A stretch of DNA of 64,000 bases from Caenorhabditis elegans (Eukaryota; Nematoda; Chromadorea; Rhabditida; Rhabditidae): assembly GCF_000002985.6 (NCBI RefSeq), contig NC_003279.8:8060001-8124000 (forward strand). Direction: 5' to 3'. A model generated the notes under the pieces. It did no database searches. It was not told where the DNA came from and saw only the letters and a program-made list of their open reading frames with translations. A program made the position numbers and the translations under genes. Below, piece after piece: positions 35,740 through 46,600 of this stretch. Position 1 is the first letter of the stretch. Each line of letters opens with the position of its first letter.

Positions 35740-38366
35740 ATGAAAAAGAAAATCATCAAGAAGAAATCTGCTGCTGCTCCGGCTTCCAAAATTCCAGATG
35801 ATTTCGAGATGCCAATGGCTCGTGTAGCAGACGAAGATGATGTGGCGGAGGATTACAAAGTTGTCGATATGTCTGAAATTGCTGCTCCAATTATTGAATT
35901 TGAAATGCCAAATTTGGTGGAAAAGTCGCCGGAAGAGTTCAAGAATTCTGAAGTCACTGGAGAAGCTTCAAGAGAAGTTTCAGTCAAGACACCGAAGAAA
36001 GTCACCAAACGAGTTCGAAAGTCTTCCAAAACAGACAAAACCGATCAAATTCCTCTGACTGCTGAAAAATTGAACAATGAGTTAGTTGCATTGCGTGCCA
36101 CGTGCCTAACTGCAAAAAATCAATTAATGTCGAGAATCGTCAGACAGAAGAAACAATTGGAATCGAAAAAATCGCAGAAAGTCGATGGGAAATCAAAAGA
36201 GGAACGAGATCGGAAAATTGCTCGACTTGTGGAAGAAATTCTGGGATTAAAGGTATTACACACACGCGAAGTTTTACCAAAAATACGGTACCCGGTCTCG
36301 ACACGACAATGTTTTGCTTAATGTGAAAAATCTTTGAGTAATTTCAAACTTTTGGGTCTATGGAATTTTCATTTATTTTTCTTATTGAAAACTCAAATAA
36401 TAAAAAAAGAATTAAAATTTTAACAAATCTTGAGAAAACCTATGACAACTCGATGAAGACTCTGCAGAAATGAAAGTTTGAAATTACAGTACTCTTTAAA
36501 AGTGCACTTCTTTTCGAATTTAACAAAAATTTGTCGCGTCGAGACCAGGTATCGTATTTTTGACGCAAATTTTCGCGTCTGCATAAAAATATGCTTGTTA
36601 AATATCAATTATTCCAAAAAAAAAAATCTTTTCAGACTTTCGACAAGGATTCAGTCGCAAAATTCGCTGCCCTGAACACGAAATCTCTCGCTGAGCTGAA
36701 AATTAATGGAAAAACAGAAGTTGCTGAAAGGCTTATGTACAAGCTCGTATGCCAGTCAATTATCGTCGAAAAAATTCAGAGTATTCGGTAAATGAAAAAA
36801 AAAGTTATTCTCATGAAATTTGAATTTTGTAGAGAAAAGTATACGGAATGGAACAAGACTGCCGCGTTTTTTATGCAACGTCTTGGTCAACAATATGCAA
36901 ATAAACCAGAGAAAAAGTCAAAAAAATCAACTGAAAAGAAAGAGCTCAATATCGAAAATTTGGAAGATTTGAATAATGAAGATGAAGATTCTGAAAATGA
37001 AAAAGAAGAAGAAATCGAAGAAAACGAGGAAGACTACGATCAATCTGATATTGAAATGTTGGATAGTGATGAAGAAGAAGCTGGAGAGGAGGCTGCAAAG
37101 AATAGAAGAAATTTGGTAATTTTTATATCCACATATTTTTTAACGGGTTTCAAACAGCTCTCTATTGATTTATATTTGAATTAAACTCAAAATTTTCAGC
37201 TACTCGGACTCATTGGCGTCCAAGAGGACAAGAATCGGCCAAGTTTGGCACCGAAGAAACGAAAACTTGTGGAAGAAGAAGATGAAGAAGTTGAAACAGT
37301 CAAAAATCAGAAGAAAATGAAACAAATTTTCGAGAAAGAGCTTAAATCTAAAGAGGTAGATTTCGTTGCGATTTCTGCGCCAAAATTGCGATACCCGGTC
37401 TCGACAAGGCAATTCTTGTTAAATATTAACGCCTTTGAAGAGTACTGTAATTTTACAATTTCGTTGCTTCGGAATTTTGTGAAAAGATTTTTCATGAAAC
37501 TAAAATTAAAAATTAAAAACTCCTAAAGTTTCAAAAATGTAAAAAACTATTTTTAAAGTTAAAAATTCAACAGTAATTTAATATCACAGTACTCATTAAA
37601 GGTCCGAGACCAGATACCGTATTTTTTGCGTCTGGTCTATTTATCTCCGAATTTATAGGTGAAAAACCCCAAAAAGTCGAATAAAAGTACAAAGAAGCCA
37701 ACAAAGTCAGCTCCAATTGTTAAAAAAGTTGAAGAAAAGAAAGTGGAGGAGAATGAAGTTTCCGATGATGAATCAGATCAGGTACTTTTCAATAAATCTA
37801 TTTTAGATTTTTACCCTTTCCGGAGTAAATGTTTCTGAATTTTTTCAATTTTCATTTCAGAAACTCTAACCATCAAAATTTAAAACTACTGCAGACTTTT
37901 TACAGAAAACTCTTGTCATGAAAGTTGATTTATCGAAAGGTGGAAAAATTGCAAAAGCACAGAAATTTTCCACAACAGCACCAAAATCAGCGAAAATTGT
38001 TGCTCCGGTATCAGAAGATGAGAATGACGATGATGAAAGCAGCTCTTTCTTTTTACCAAAATCTGGAGTAGTGGCTCCCAGAAAAATTATACCAAAGAAG
38101 CCGTCGGAAAATGTTGAAAAAGTTGACAAAAGATTCCAAAAAGGAACCCAAAAAAGTAAGATTATTGTTATTTTTGTGTTTCTAAATATTTGAAACAATT
38201 TTCAGAGTCAGAAGCTGTGGTTGAGAAGAAGAAAGGTTCAAGCAAAAGTGCAGTATCTGGTGAAATGCATCCATCCTGGATTGCTAGTCAACTTAAAAAG
38301 AAAGAGCTCGCCTCGGCTAAACCCTGTGGAAAGAAAATCACTTTTGGAGATGATGAAGAAGAATAA
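35740..38366 (+). CDS. BUD22/SRFBP1-like nucleolar protein
   Basis: Exons 35740-36252, 36636-36787, 36833-37115, 37200-37355, 37659-37781, 37906-38155 and 38206-38366 give 545 residues. The N-terminus is Lys-rich, then acidic. A coiled helical region (about residues 110-250) corresponds to the conserved BUD22 core. The middle has long Glu/Asp runs alternating with Lys clusters. The C-terminus has the family signature HPSWIAS, followed by KKITFGDD and a terminal Glu run. Yeast Bud22 works in small ribosomal subunit assembly, and human SRFBP1 binds serum response factor. A nucleolar ribosome-assembly role is inferred from the family. Introns 1 and 4 contain inverted-repeat elements. The decoy acceptor at 37860 would give an immediate stop. 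I am sure of the family and less sure of the exact role in worms. Confidence 0.88.
36265..36577. repeat. Inverted-repeat element in intron 1 of the BUD22-like gene
   Basis: The left arm has AATACGGTACCCGGTCTCGA and the right arm, reversed, TCGAGACCAGGTATCGTATT, so the ends are inverted over about 40 bp from CGCGAA to TTCGCG. The motif TACAGTACTCTTTAAAAGTGCAC lies inside the right half. No coding capacity. Confidence 0.75.
37376..37635. repeat. Second copy of the same inverted-repeat family (intron 4)
   Basis: The left arm GCGATACCCGGTCTCGACAA and the right arm GAGACCAGATACCGTATTTT face each other. Inner motifs GAGTACTGTAATTTTAC and ACAGTACTCATTAAAGG are also inverted. This is a relative of the element at 36265-36577 in the same gene. 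Confidence 0.7.
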
Positions 38367-38530
38367 TCGATTATTGTTGTTATTCCTTGATTGTTAACTA
38401 TTTTGTTATTGTTATAATTTTTAAATGAACTGTTTTTTCTTTTCTTTCTGTTCCATTTTGTTCGATAATACTATCATTCAGATATCAGTGAATAGACACT
38501 GTACTCGCATTTCCAAATATCCTAGTTTCG

Positions 38531-38833
38531 CTAGATTTTGACGTGCCTACTTAAAGGCGCACGGATTTATTCAGATGGGTTTCGGCGCGCAAAAAAGTTT
38601 ATGGTCCGTTTTTTTTAATCAATTTTTTCTTTGAAAACTGATTTAAAATAATTTTTAACGGAAACAACGAATATGAAATAATTCGATGAATATTAAGTCA
38701 TTTCATTGAAAAATGCAAAGGAAATGAATATGAAGACCGGAAATTTAAAAAAAAACTACCATACATTTTTTTGCGCGGCGAGACATATTTGAATAAATCT
38801 GTGAGCCTTTAAGATGGCATGCCAAAATCTTGT
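38531..38833. repeat. Inverted-repeat element with long arms
   Basis: The left arm (38531 to about 38605, with CTTAAAGGCGCACGGATTTA and GGCGCGCAAAAAA) and the right arm (about 38760-38833, with TTTTTTTGCGCGGCGAG and GAATAAATCTGTGAGCCTTT) are inverted copies over about 75 bp, roughly 80 percent alike by eye. The inside is non-coding. Confidence 0.75.
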
Positions 38834-41403
38834 GAAGTTACGATAATCGAAAATTAATTTTAAAAATCGAACCTTTCGGAATTGAATATTTTAAAATAAT
38901 TCAAGGATTCTTTACAACTCCTATTTGGAGAATTTCCACTATTAATACTACATGTTTCTATCAACTTCTGACCCGTCTTAGCTCTCCGTTGTCATCATCG
39001 AACACTCATTTGATTCCTTCTTCAGCTGCTTTCCAATAGAAAAAAAAGATTTCGTATTGCAAGGCAGCTGCCGCCGCCTCGGAGACCGCCCATATTCTCT
39101 GCCCTTTTTTGTCGTTTCGTCTCCTCATCTTCGCTTTAATTTTTCAATAAAGAAGGGTGTGCCACGTCATGAATCTGAACACCTTCAATTTCTTAAATTG
39201 AGTTTTTAAATCGATTATTCAGTTTTATTACTGCCGACGTTTAATTTTTTTTAAAAGAAAGCGTTGCTTCAGTTGAATTAAACTTTGGTGAGCGAGTTTT
39301 TGGTTTTTTAGTTTTTAAAAATTGCAACCGTTCCTCCAAAAAAAAGTTACTGCTACCGGAAAAAAAATCAAGGAATTCTTGTTTTTCGGCAGAGAAGAAC
39401 TGTTTTCTACTAAAATTACTATTATATTCGCGGAGCATCTCGGCTCACAGAGCAATCAAACTCCGGCTCTTTCCATTTTTCTATTTAAAGCACAGTTTTT
39501 TATCCAAACATTAACAATTTTGACGTTAATTAGTACGAAAAGGTGGTAAATTTTAAAAATGAAAGAAAAATAATTGACGAAATATCGGTGCACTTGATAA
39601 GGCTGACAATTCCATATTTCATCGGTTTTCTTCGGAAAAACAGTTTTGGTTCCTATTAATGCGCAGATTTTGCAAAATTGCTTTCAATCAAGTTCTAGAA
39701 AAGATGCCAATAGGTTTCAACACACAGTTTTACAAAAAGAAACTTGTTTTTTTTCTTTAAAGTTTCTCGAAAACTCGGCAGATTTTTTTCGATTTTTTTA
39801 AGTTGCAACTACTTAGTTTAGTTATTTTGTTGTAGTGTTAAAATTCGAATTTCCATCGAACAATTGCTAAAATAGATCCTTTTCAGACGTTGGTGTTGGT
39901 CGTTATGTCATTTGTCGAAATCCACATGAATGGTGATTCTAGTTCGATTTATTGAACGACTAGTTGTAATTTTTCAATTTCTCTGATTTTTTGTTATGTT
40001 CCACTTTCTCATATGCTATTTGTAAATTGATAATCTTCCAGTTTTCCATGAGTTTACTCTAAAATTCGTCGATTTCTAAAAAAATGCACTATCCACTTTT
40101 TCTTCGAGTATTCCCAGGTATTCTAGCTAATGTAACAGTCCCCATAATTTCCCGATGATAAACGATCCCATCTTAAAATTCCGTACCCTGATAGACAATA
40201 GGCTCCACCCCTTTTTTGTCTGCGTTCTCTATTCTCTCCACAATTCGCGGTGTTCCATTCTCGCACTTTCGCCGCCTCACGCCCTCCGCGACGAAAGACA
40301 AGAAGAGAACAACCCGTAGGGCCAGACTTTGATGAAGAATGAGTGTGTGTATGTGAGTGTCTATGAGATGTGTCTTCGGATTGTAGGATCGTTACTTATT
40401 TCTGTTTCCTCATTTGTTTAATCTGAAATTACTAGAAATTGTATAATACCATGCAAATAAGGAGGCCACGTGTAGTTCGCTCTCAGGTTTTGTATGTACC
40501 ACCGTCAAGAAAGTTTCCGACCACCAAATCACTAGATTTTTCATAGTTCTCAGTTGGATCCTTGTGTCTCAGAATTCAACGACTCTGCCGTTCTCCGTTA
40601 ATGAATTTACCAACAGTTTCATGTGCAAATAGTTATATAAGCTGGGGTTGAAGCTGAATTAATTGTACTGAAACAGTTTCGTAAACTCATTCTCGAAATT
40701 TCCAAAAGGTTTTGAGCTATTTACGTGATAACATTTAAATTTTGGTAGAATTCATTTTGAAACGAAGTTCTTCAACATTTTATAATTGTATTTCCGTTCA
40801 AACGTAGTTCTCAAAATTAAAGTTATTTTGTGGTATTTTTCAATCTGGCAATAGTGGGTAAATGTCTTCGTAACGCGTAATAATATTATAATGTTTCTTT
40901 TTTCTATATTCCGAAACGGTATTGATTAAAAAAGGAAACTGCGCATAAACATTACGTTGTTTACTTTTTGTTTTTGAAAACTTAGATACTACATGCAGAG
41001 TTGATTCATGTTAAACGTACTTTAGAATCTCTTTAAGGTAATTAACTCACAGTTTCTACCAGTATTGTCCTTTCAAGAACTGAAAAACTGTTCCTCCTAT
41101 TTGTAATTTTTGAATTAGTATTTTTTTATTTAAGAGCACTATATTTTTTTCCTATCGCTTATTATTTTCTTTTTTTTTTGAAGTTAGAACTAATCTGTGA
41201 AAGTTCGTTAACAACTCGAAAGTACGTGTGAACCTATTCAATTATCAGAGCACATCATATCATGTCGGATATCATTTTGTTAATGGGTTTCTTTTTCCGA
41301 TTGTGAAGTAGATTAGTTGTGAAGTTAAAAAAAAATAGAATGCCAACATAGATTCATCTGTGCCACATTTGAAGATTTGGCATATTTGCAGATAGAGGTA
41401 TAT

Positions 41404-41490
41404 GGAAAAGTGTTGGCATTTATTTATATGATCGGAAAAGTGTTGGCATTTATTTATATGATCGGAAAAGTGTTGGCATTTATTTATATG
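41404..41490. repeat. Perfect tandem repeat, three units of 30 bp
   Basis: The unit ends at 41430, 41460 and 41490. The first copy lacks its first three bases. The unit core is GGAAAAGTGTTGGCATTTA followed by TTTATATGATC. The copies are identical, which suggests a recent expansion. Confidence 0.9.
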
Positions 41491-43590
41491 ATGAAATGAC
41501 AAGTCTCAATCAGGTCTAGGCCTACATAGGCCTGCAAAGCCTAATCCTATATTGATTTTGTCAATCAGTTTTTGAACCTAGATGATTTGATTACCCAACT
41601 ATCAACTCTCCGAATAGCGTACTAGTTGGATAAAAATTAGGAAAACAGTAAAATGATTGAAATATTGATCCACTAATTTTCCTCGTATTATGACAACTGC
41701 TGTACTTTAATTACGTTGACCCTGTGTCTGAAAATCCTGAGAACCAAAAAAGACTATTCGGTCTCATCGTTGTCATCGCCTCCTTCTCCGCTGTGAAACC
41801 TGATGTCTATGTCTCTTCATCTCTCCCGTGCTTTTCTATATTGATTCACTCGACCCTCCACTAAAATGACGCTATTTTCATCACTCTTCCATCTCCTCAT
41901 CGTTCGGTTCTTGTCCTCCTCAGTTGGGTTTCTTTTCATTGTGGAGACATTTTAGACTACCCATTGAGCCACCTGTATTCAGATGTTGAAGTGAGATGTT
42001 CATCCTATACTTGAACTCATCCATACACCGTAATATGGTAGATATAGATTCTATGCTCATATTGCTCATTTTCCAAATTGACCTTACTTATATAATGTTT
42101 GTGCATCTCGTCTTAGTAAGTGATTGTTGCTAAGGATAATTTTTCAATCTCTAATTCTGATTTTCATCTAGTAAGATCCAAAAATCACAAAATTATTCGT
42201 CCCTCTATGTGCTCCTATATATATTCCCAAGTTACCTAACTCACAACAGTCATTAAGCCAAAGTTTGGAATCCAGAAAAGTCTTTCCTGCCAAGAATTTT
42301 GTCTGGAATATTTTTAAATTTTCGGTATAAGTTCCAAGATTTTGTGCTAGTTTCTAACCGCCCATTAGCCGACCGCCACTTGCTGTTTTCTCCCATAAAG
42401 TGTGCAAACAGTGTGGCATGATTTGCCACATATATTATCACTAACCATGCACAGAGCTCAATTGATACATCTTTCAAGAGTTACGAAACAAGTGAGCACA
42501 ATGGTACGTATTTGCAATTTTTTGATTCTTAAATTCTGTGTAATTCATCTGTGTCAACTTGGTAGGTTGAATAAAACTATATCAAACGCGATATTCTGGT
42601 GCACCATGGTGTAACCGCTTACAAACTTAGCTCAAACTAGGCATAGCTAGCTACAGTCTAGGTTAAGTACTCAGTTTTTTACCACAATTTTTCAACTGGG
42701 TTTACCAAGTTTCTGGAGTAGGGATTTTAAAACTGCCAGGGTTCGTTTGGAATTACTGTAAATTTCCTATCCTGCTATCGTTTTTTCAGCTAAACTTTTT
42801 TTCTTGAAGATATAAGTTAACCAACTGAAACATAGAGCATTTTGATGGGAAATTTGTGATTGCAAAACTTTAGAATTTATTTTTGAAAAGTCAGCATCTA
42901 CTTGGAAGAACAACAATATAACTGACCTATCTCAAATCACTGTGTTACTTCAACTGCATTTCCTATAAAATTTAAATGATAGTGAGATATAATACAACGT
43001 AGATACTCCCTAAAAGGCCATTCCATAATGCCTTTTTTCTTTTTGCAACCATTATTTTTTCTTTCATCGGTCCCTCTTCCCTGTCTAATCCTTATTGTCT
43101 TACACACTCTCTCGGATGTTCTCTCTGTCTCTTCTTATAATCAAGTTTCGATCGATATTCACTAGCTGTTGTGAGGTTAGCGTTTTAGAAGCTGCACCAG
43201 AAAACCGAAAAGAGTGTTGGAGACGAAGATACGCAGATGGTCCGCCTATGAAAATTCTTGATTCATAGCGTCTCCTACCTTGGAATGAATTTATATTGTT
43301 AATCTATCCGCTTTACCTTTTTCTGGAACATTTAACATAAATGTTCGTTTATAGGAGAATATCACAAATCTCTCTTCACTCAAACCTCCACTTTCTGACT
43401 GTACGAGTCAAGATCACCGAATCAAGATCACCAATGTACTTTCCAGAAATTAAGCGTTTTGTATCGATTCTACATAAAATGAGACTTACCATTTTTAATT
43501 AATTAGTTTTTTCTCATATATTCGCTTGTTCTCTTTATTTTTCAAAAAAAAAAATTGAATTTTAATATAAATTTAGAAATCTAAACACAA

Positions 43591-43600
43591 AAAATTTCAG
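43591..43600 (+). promoter_or_regulatory. Acceptor site before the spr-4 start codon
   Basis: AAAATTTCAG ends at 43600 and leaves a 5-nt leader (GGTAA) before the ATG at 43606. It could be an SL1 site or the end of a 5'-UTR intron. Confidence 0.5.
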
Positions 43601-43605
43601 GGTAA

Positions 43606-46600
43606 ATGTCGTCGGAACCAACTTCTTCAATCGAGTCGGACAATCTACGGCGCTCGAAACGAAAGAAGTTCAAGCTCGACTTTGTCGCTGCTGCCCATGG
43701 CAACAACCAGAAAAAGAGTCGTAAGGATCCTCATGGGCAGGGAGATGATGATGACGACACTTTTGATGACGATCTGAATCATTTTGAGCCATTGAGCGTT
43801 CTCACGGAGCAAGACGTTTCGATGGAAATGTTTGAAGATGATGAAGAGGATACTGTAAGCCGACGGAGGACGAGACGAAGCACGGCTCATTTTCAGGATT
43901 ATCAAGAGCCTGACAGATGGATTGAGGTTAGAATCTTAAATTTCAATTTTTTTCAAACAATTTTTGCAGAACTCTGGCCCACATGCTTGCCATAAATGTC
44001 CATCCCGGTACGAGTCGAAAAGCAGTCTGGCGAACCACACAAAAATGCATCTTGGCGAGAAGCGGAAGTTTGCCTGTGAGCTGTGTGATTTCTCGGCGAG
44101 CACACTGAAATCTCTCACTCATCATAACAATATTCATCAGAATTTTGGGGTTCTTAGTCAGCAGACGAGTCCCGTGATTCCCGTGGCAAGCTCGGCAGAT
44201 TCTACACTCAATTCTTCTATAAACTCCACTGGATGCCAAATCAATGCTCCACCTGCTCCGAAGCTCGACGAGGAAGCTCCAATTGCCGTAGAATCGGTAG
44301 TAGTTCATCATGAAGACGTTGCCGAATTTGACACTACACCTCCACCTATACTAGAACGTGAGGATGATGGACCTCCGGTATTGATAAGAGAAGCACCGGT
44401 TCGTAAATCGAATCGTCCAATGAAACCAACTCAAAAAGCTCAAAAAATGACAAAGCAACGAGAGCGGAAGTCGAAAACAGTTGAATCACCGAAAGGATCA
44501 CTTCCATCATCATCCGCATCTTCAGTAACTCCACCACCAGTGAGAAAAGATGTCGAAAAACCAAAAATCTTTGTAAAAACTACAAAGAAGAATTTGAAAA
44601 AGACGATGAAAATTACAAAGGTTCGTCAACGCTGCCCTCATTGTCCTTTCACTACAAGTACAGTAACCCGTCTTAATCGGCATAGCGGTGGACATAAACT
44701 CAAAGAGGGATATATATGTCCGTCTGAGAATTGCAATTTTATGTGTAGAAAAGCTGGATTCCTTCAAAAACACTATATCCTCCATAAAGGTACTCTTCCG
44801 TGGCCACCAGAATATGTGAAGAAGGGCGGAGCCAAGATGAAGAGAACTTTTCCAGAAAGTGAAGAAAAGAAGATTGAGGTTACAGAAAAGGTTCAGAAGA
44901 TGAAAAAGATGCATAAGAGAAGAGCAAATACTGTACAAGTTGTGGCAAAGGTGAATTATCGAAAAATTCGTCATAATTTGATCAAATCTAATTTTTTTAA
45001 ATTTCAGGCGCAGTTAAAATCGTATATAAAAGTTGAAGTTGATGATGTAATTTTCAAAAAATGCAATATCGGAGAATGTGAATTCCTTACACAAACATTG
45101 ACACAATTAATTGTTCACAAGGTCAAGACTCACGATACGGTAAGCTAAATCTTGAGATAATTTTTAATTTCAAATTAACTATATAATCCACATAATAAAT
45201 GTTGTGAACTTTGGCGCAAGAATACGGTACCAAGTCTCGACACGACCGAATAAGTTCAGATGAAACAGTTTGTGCGCCTTTAAGAATTTCTACAGTAGTC
45301 TCCACCCCTAGCTGTTTTGTAATTTTTAACGATTTTTTCTATTAAAAGCTTCTTATTTTTATGAAAATAATTTTATTACGGGAACAATAAATCATGAGAA
45401 TGCGTACTTGGTGCATTTTATTTGATGCGCGATATCTCTTAGCGAAAACTACAGTAAGAGCTTAAATATCTATTGTTATTTGAGTTCTTACTGTAGTTTT
45501 CGCTAAGAGATATCGCGCGTCAAATAAAATGCACCAAGTACGCATTCTCATGATTTATTGTTCCCGTAATATACAAAATGTAGAAAAAAAATACTTGTGC
45601 TTCTTAAAGGCGCGCGCATCCTTTTTCATTCAGATATAGTCGGCCGTGTTGAGACCAGGTACCGTAATTTTTCAGCAAAAATCGAAAAAATTCTCATCTA
45701 GGTATTACTATGAGTTCGTAGTTTTTTTCGCATCGTCGTTTTTTGCATTTATTAATTTTTTTCAAAATATTTCAGAAAACTGCTTTTCCTCAACATCGAT
45801 TCTTGTGCTTAACATGTGGTCATCGTGCCAAATCATATGCGGCTCTTCGTACTCATAAGCTCATTGAGCACACCTCTACGCACAAGCGGTTTCATAGAAC
45901 GTACTATTTGAAGGAATGTGTTGGCGACAAGTTTTTCGTAAAATATAATCTTTCGAAAGTTCAAGAAGAAGTTAAAGAAGAGCCAAAGGAAGCTGATGGA
46001 GATGAGTCTGGTGATGAATCGTTTGATTCAATGTGAGTTTAGAATTGTTTTAAGTTTTAATATCTATTGTCATAAAATCTTGATAGTCTGAATGTTTAAA
46101 TTATAAATTTTCAAATTCAAAATTTATTTTGCAGGTGCCCCGCTTCAGACGTCCATCCTGAAACACTGGCTGCCATCGAGATGAAAGATGTGTTCTTTTG
46201 TTGTAATATGTGTCCGTACAAGGCACCAACAATGAATCGTTGTCAGAGACATTATGACAAACATTTCAAAAATGACGAGTTCAAATGTCAATATTGTTCG
46301 TGGTCATCAAGAAGTAAAGAAGTGATTGTCAATCATGAGAAGCTACATCCAACTGTAGTAGTTGCCAATACCAATGAGGCCCCAGTGGTGAAGAATGAGA
46401 TAGAAGCCAAAGTAGAAGTGTTATCGAAAACTGTCTCATCGCCTGTAGAATGTACGGAAGAATCGTCTCTCTCCAAGTCCATCCAACTCTGGTGTCAACG
46501 TGAGAAGCTTCGGCATCCGGAGCTTGACGAGCAATTCACAAGAAAGATGATAGATGGTGTCAAAGGATTCCAATGCACAGATTGTCCGTATACCTCTAAA

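Larger units (their letters stand above)
38367..43605. other. 5.2 kb non-coding region upstream of spr-4
   Basis: The region holds the 3' UTR of the BUD22-like gene, an inverted-repeat element (38531-38833), a perfect 30-bp tandem repeat (41404-41490) and long AT-rich stretches. Pyrimidine-rich tracts lie near 40200-40300, 41760-41940 and 43030-43140. The short open frames in it (for example 42253-42477) have no homology I recognise. It probably includes the spr-4 promoter and possibly a 5'-UTR exon. Confidence 0.65.

Noticed and set aside
41510..41545. AGGCCT-rich stretch resembling degenerate telomeric TTAGGC repeats
   Set aside because: It is only a few irregular units without a TTAGGC tandem.
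42253..42614. Small open frames on both strands upstream of spr-4
   Set aside because: There is no recognisable domain and no splice partners. Length is compatible with chance in this non-coding region.
43645..44311. Minus-strand open frames opposite spr-4 exons 1-2
   Set aside because: These are antisense shadows of zinc-finger coding sequence.
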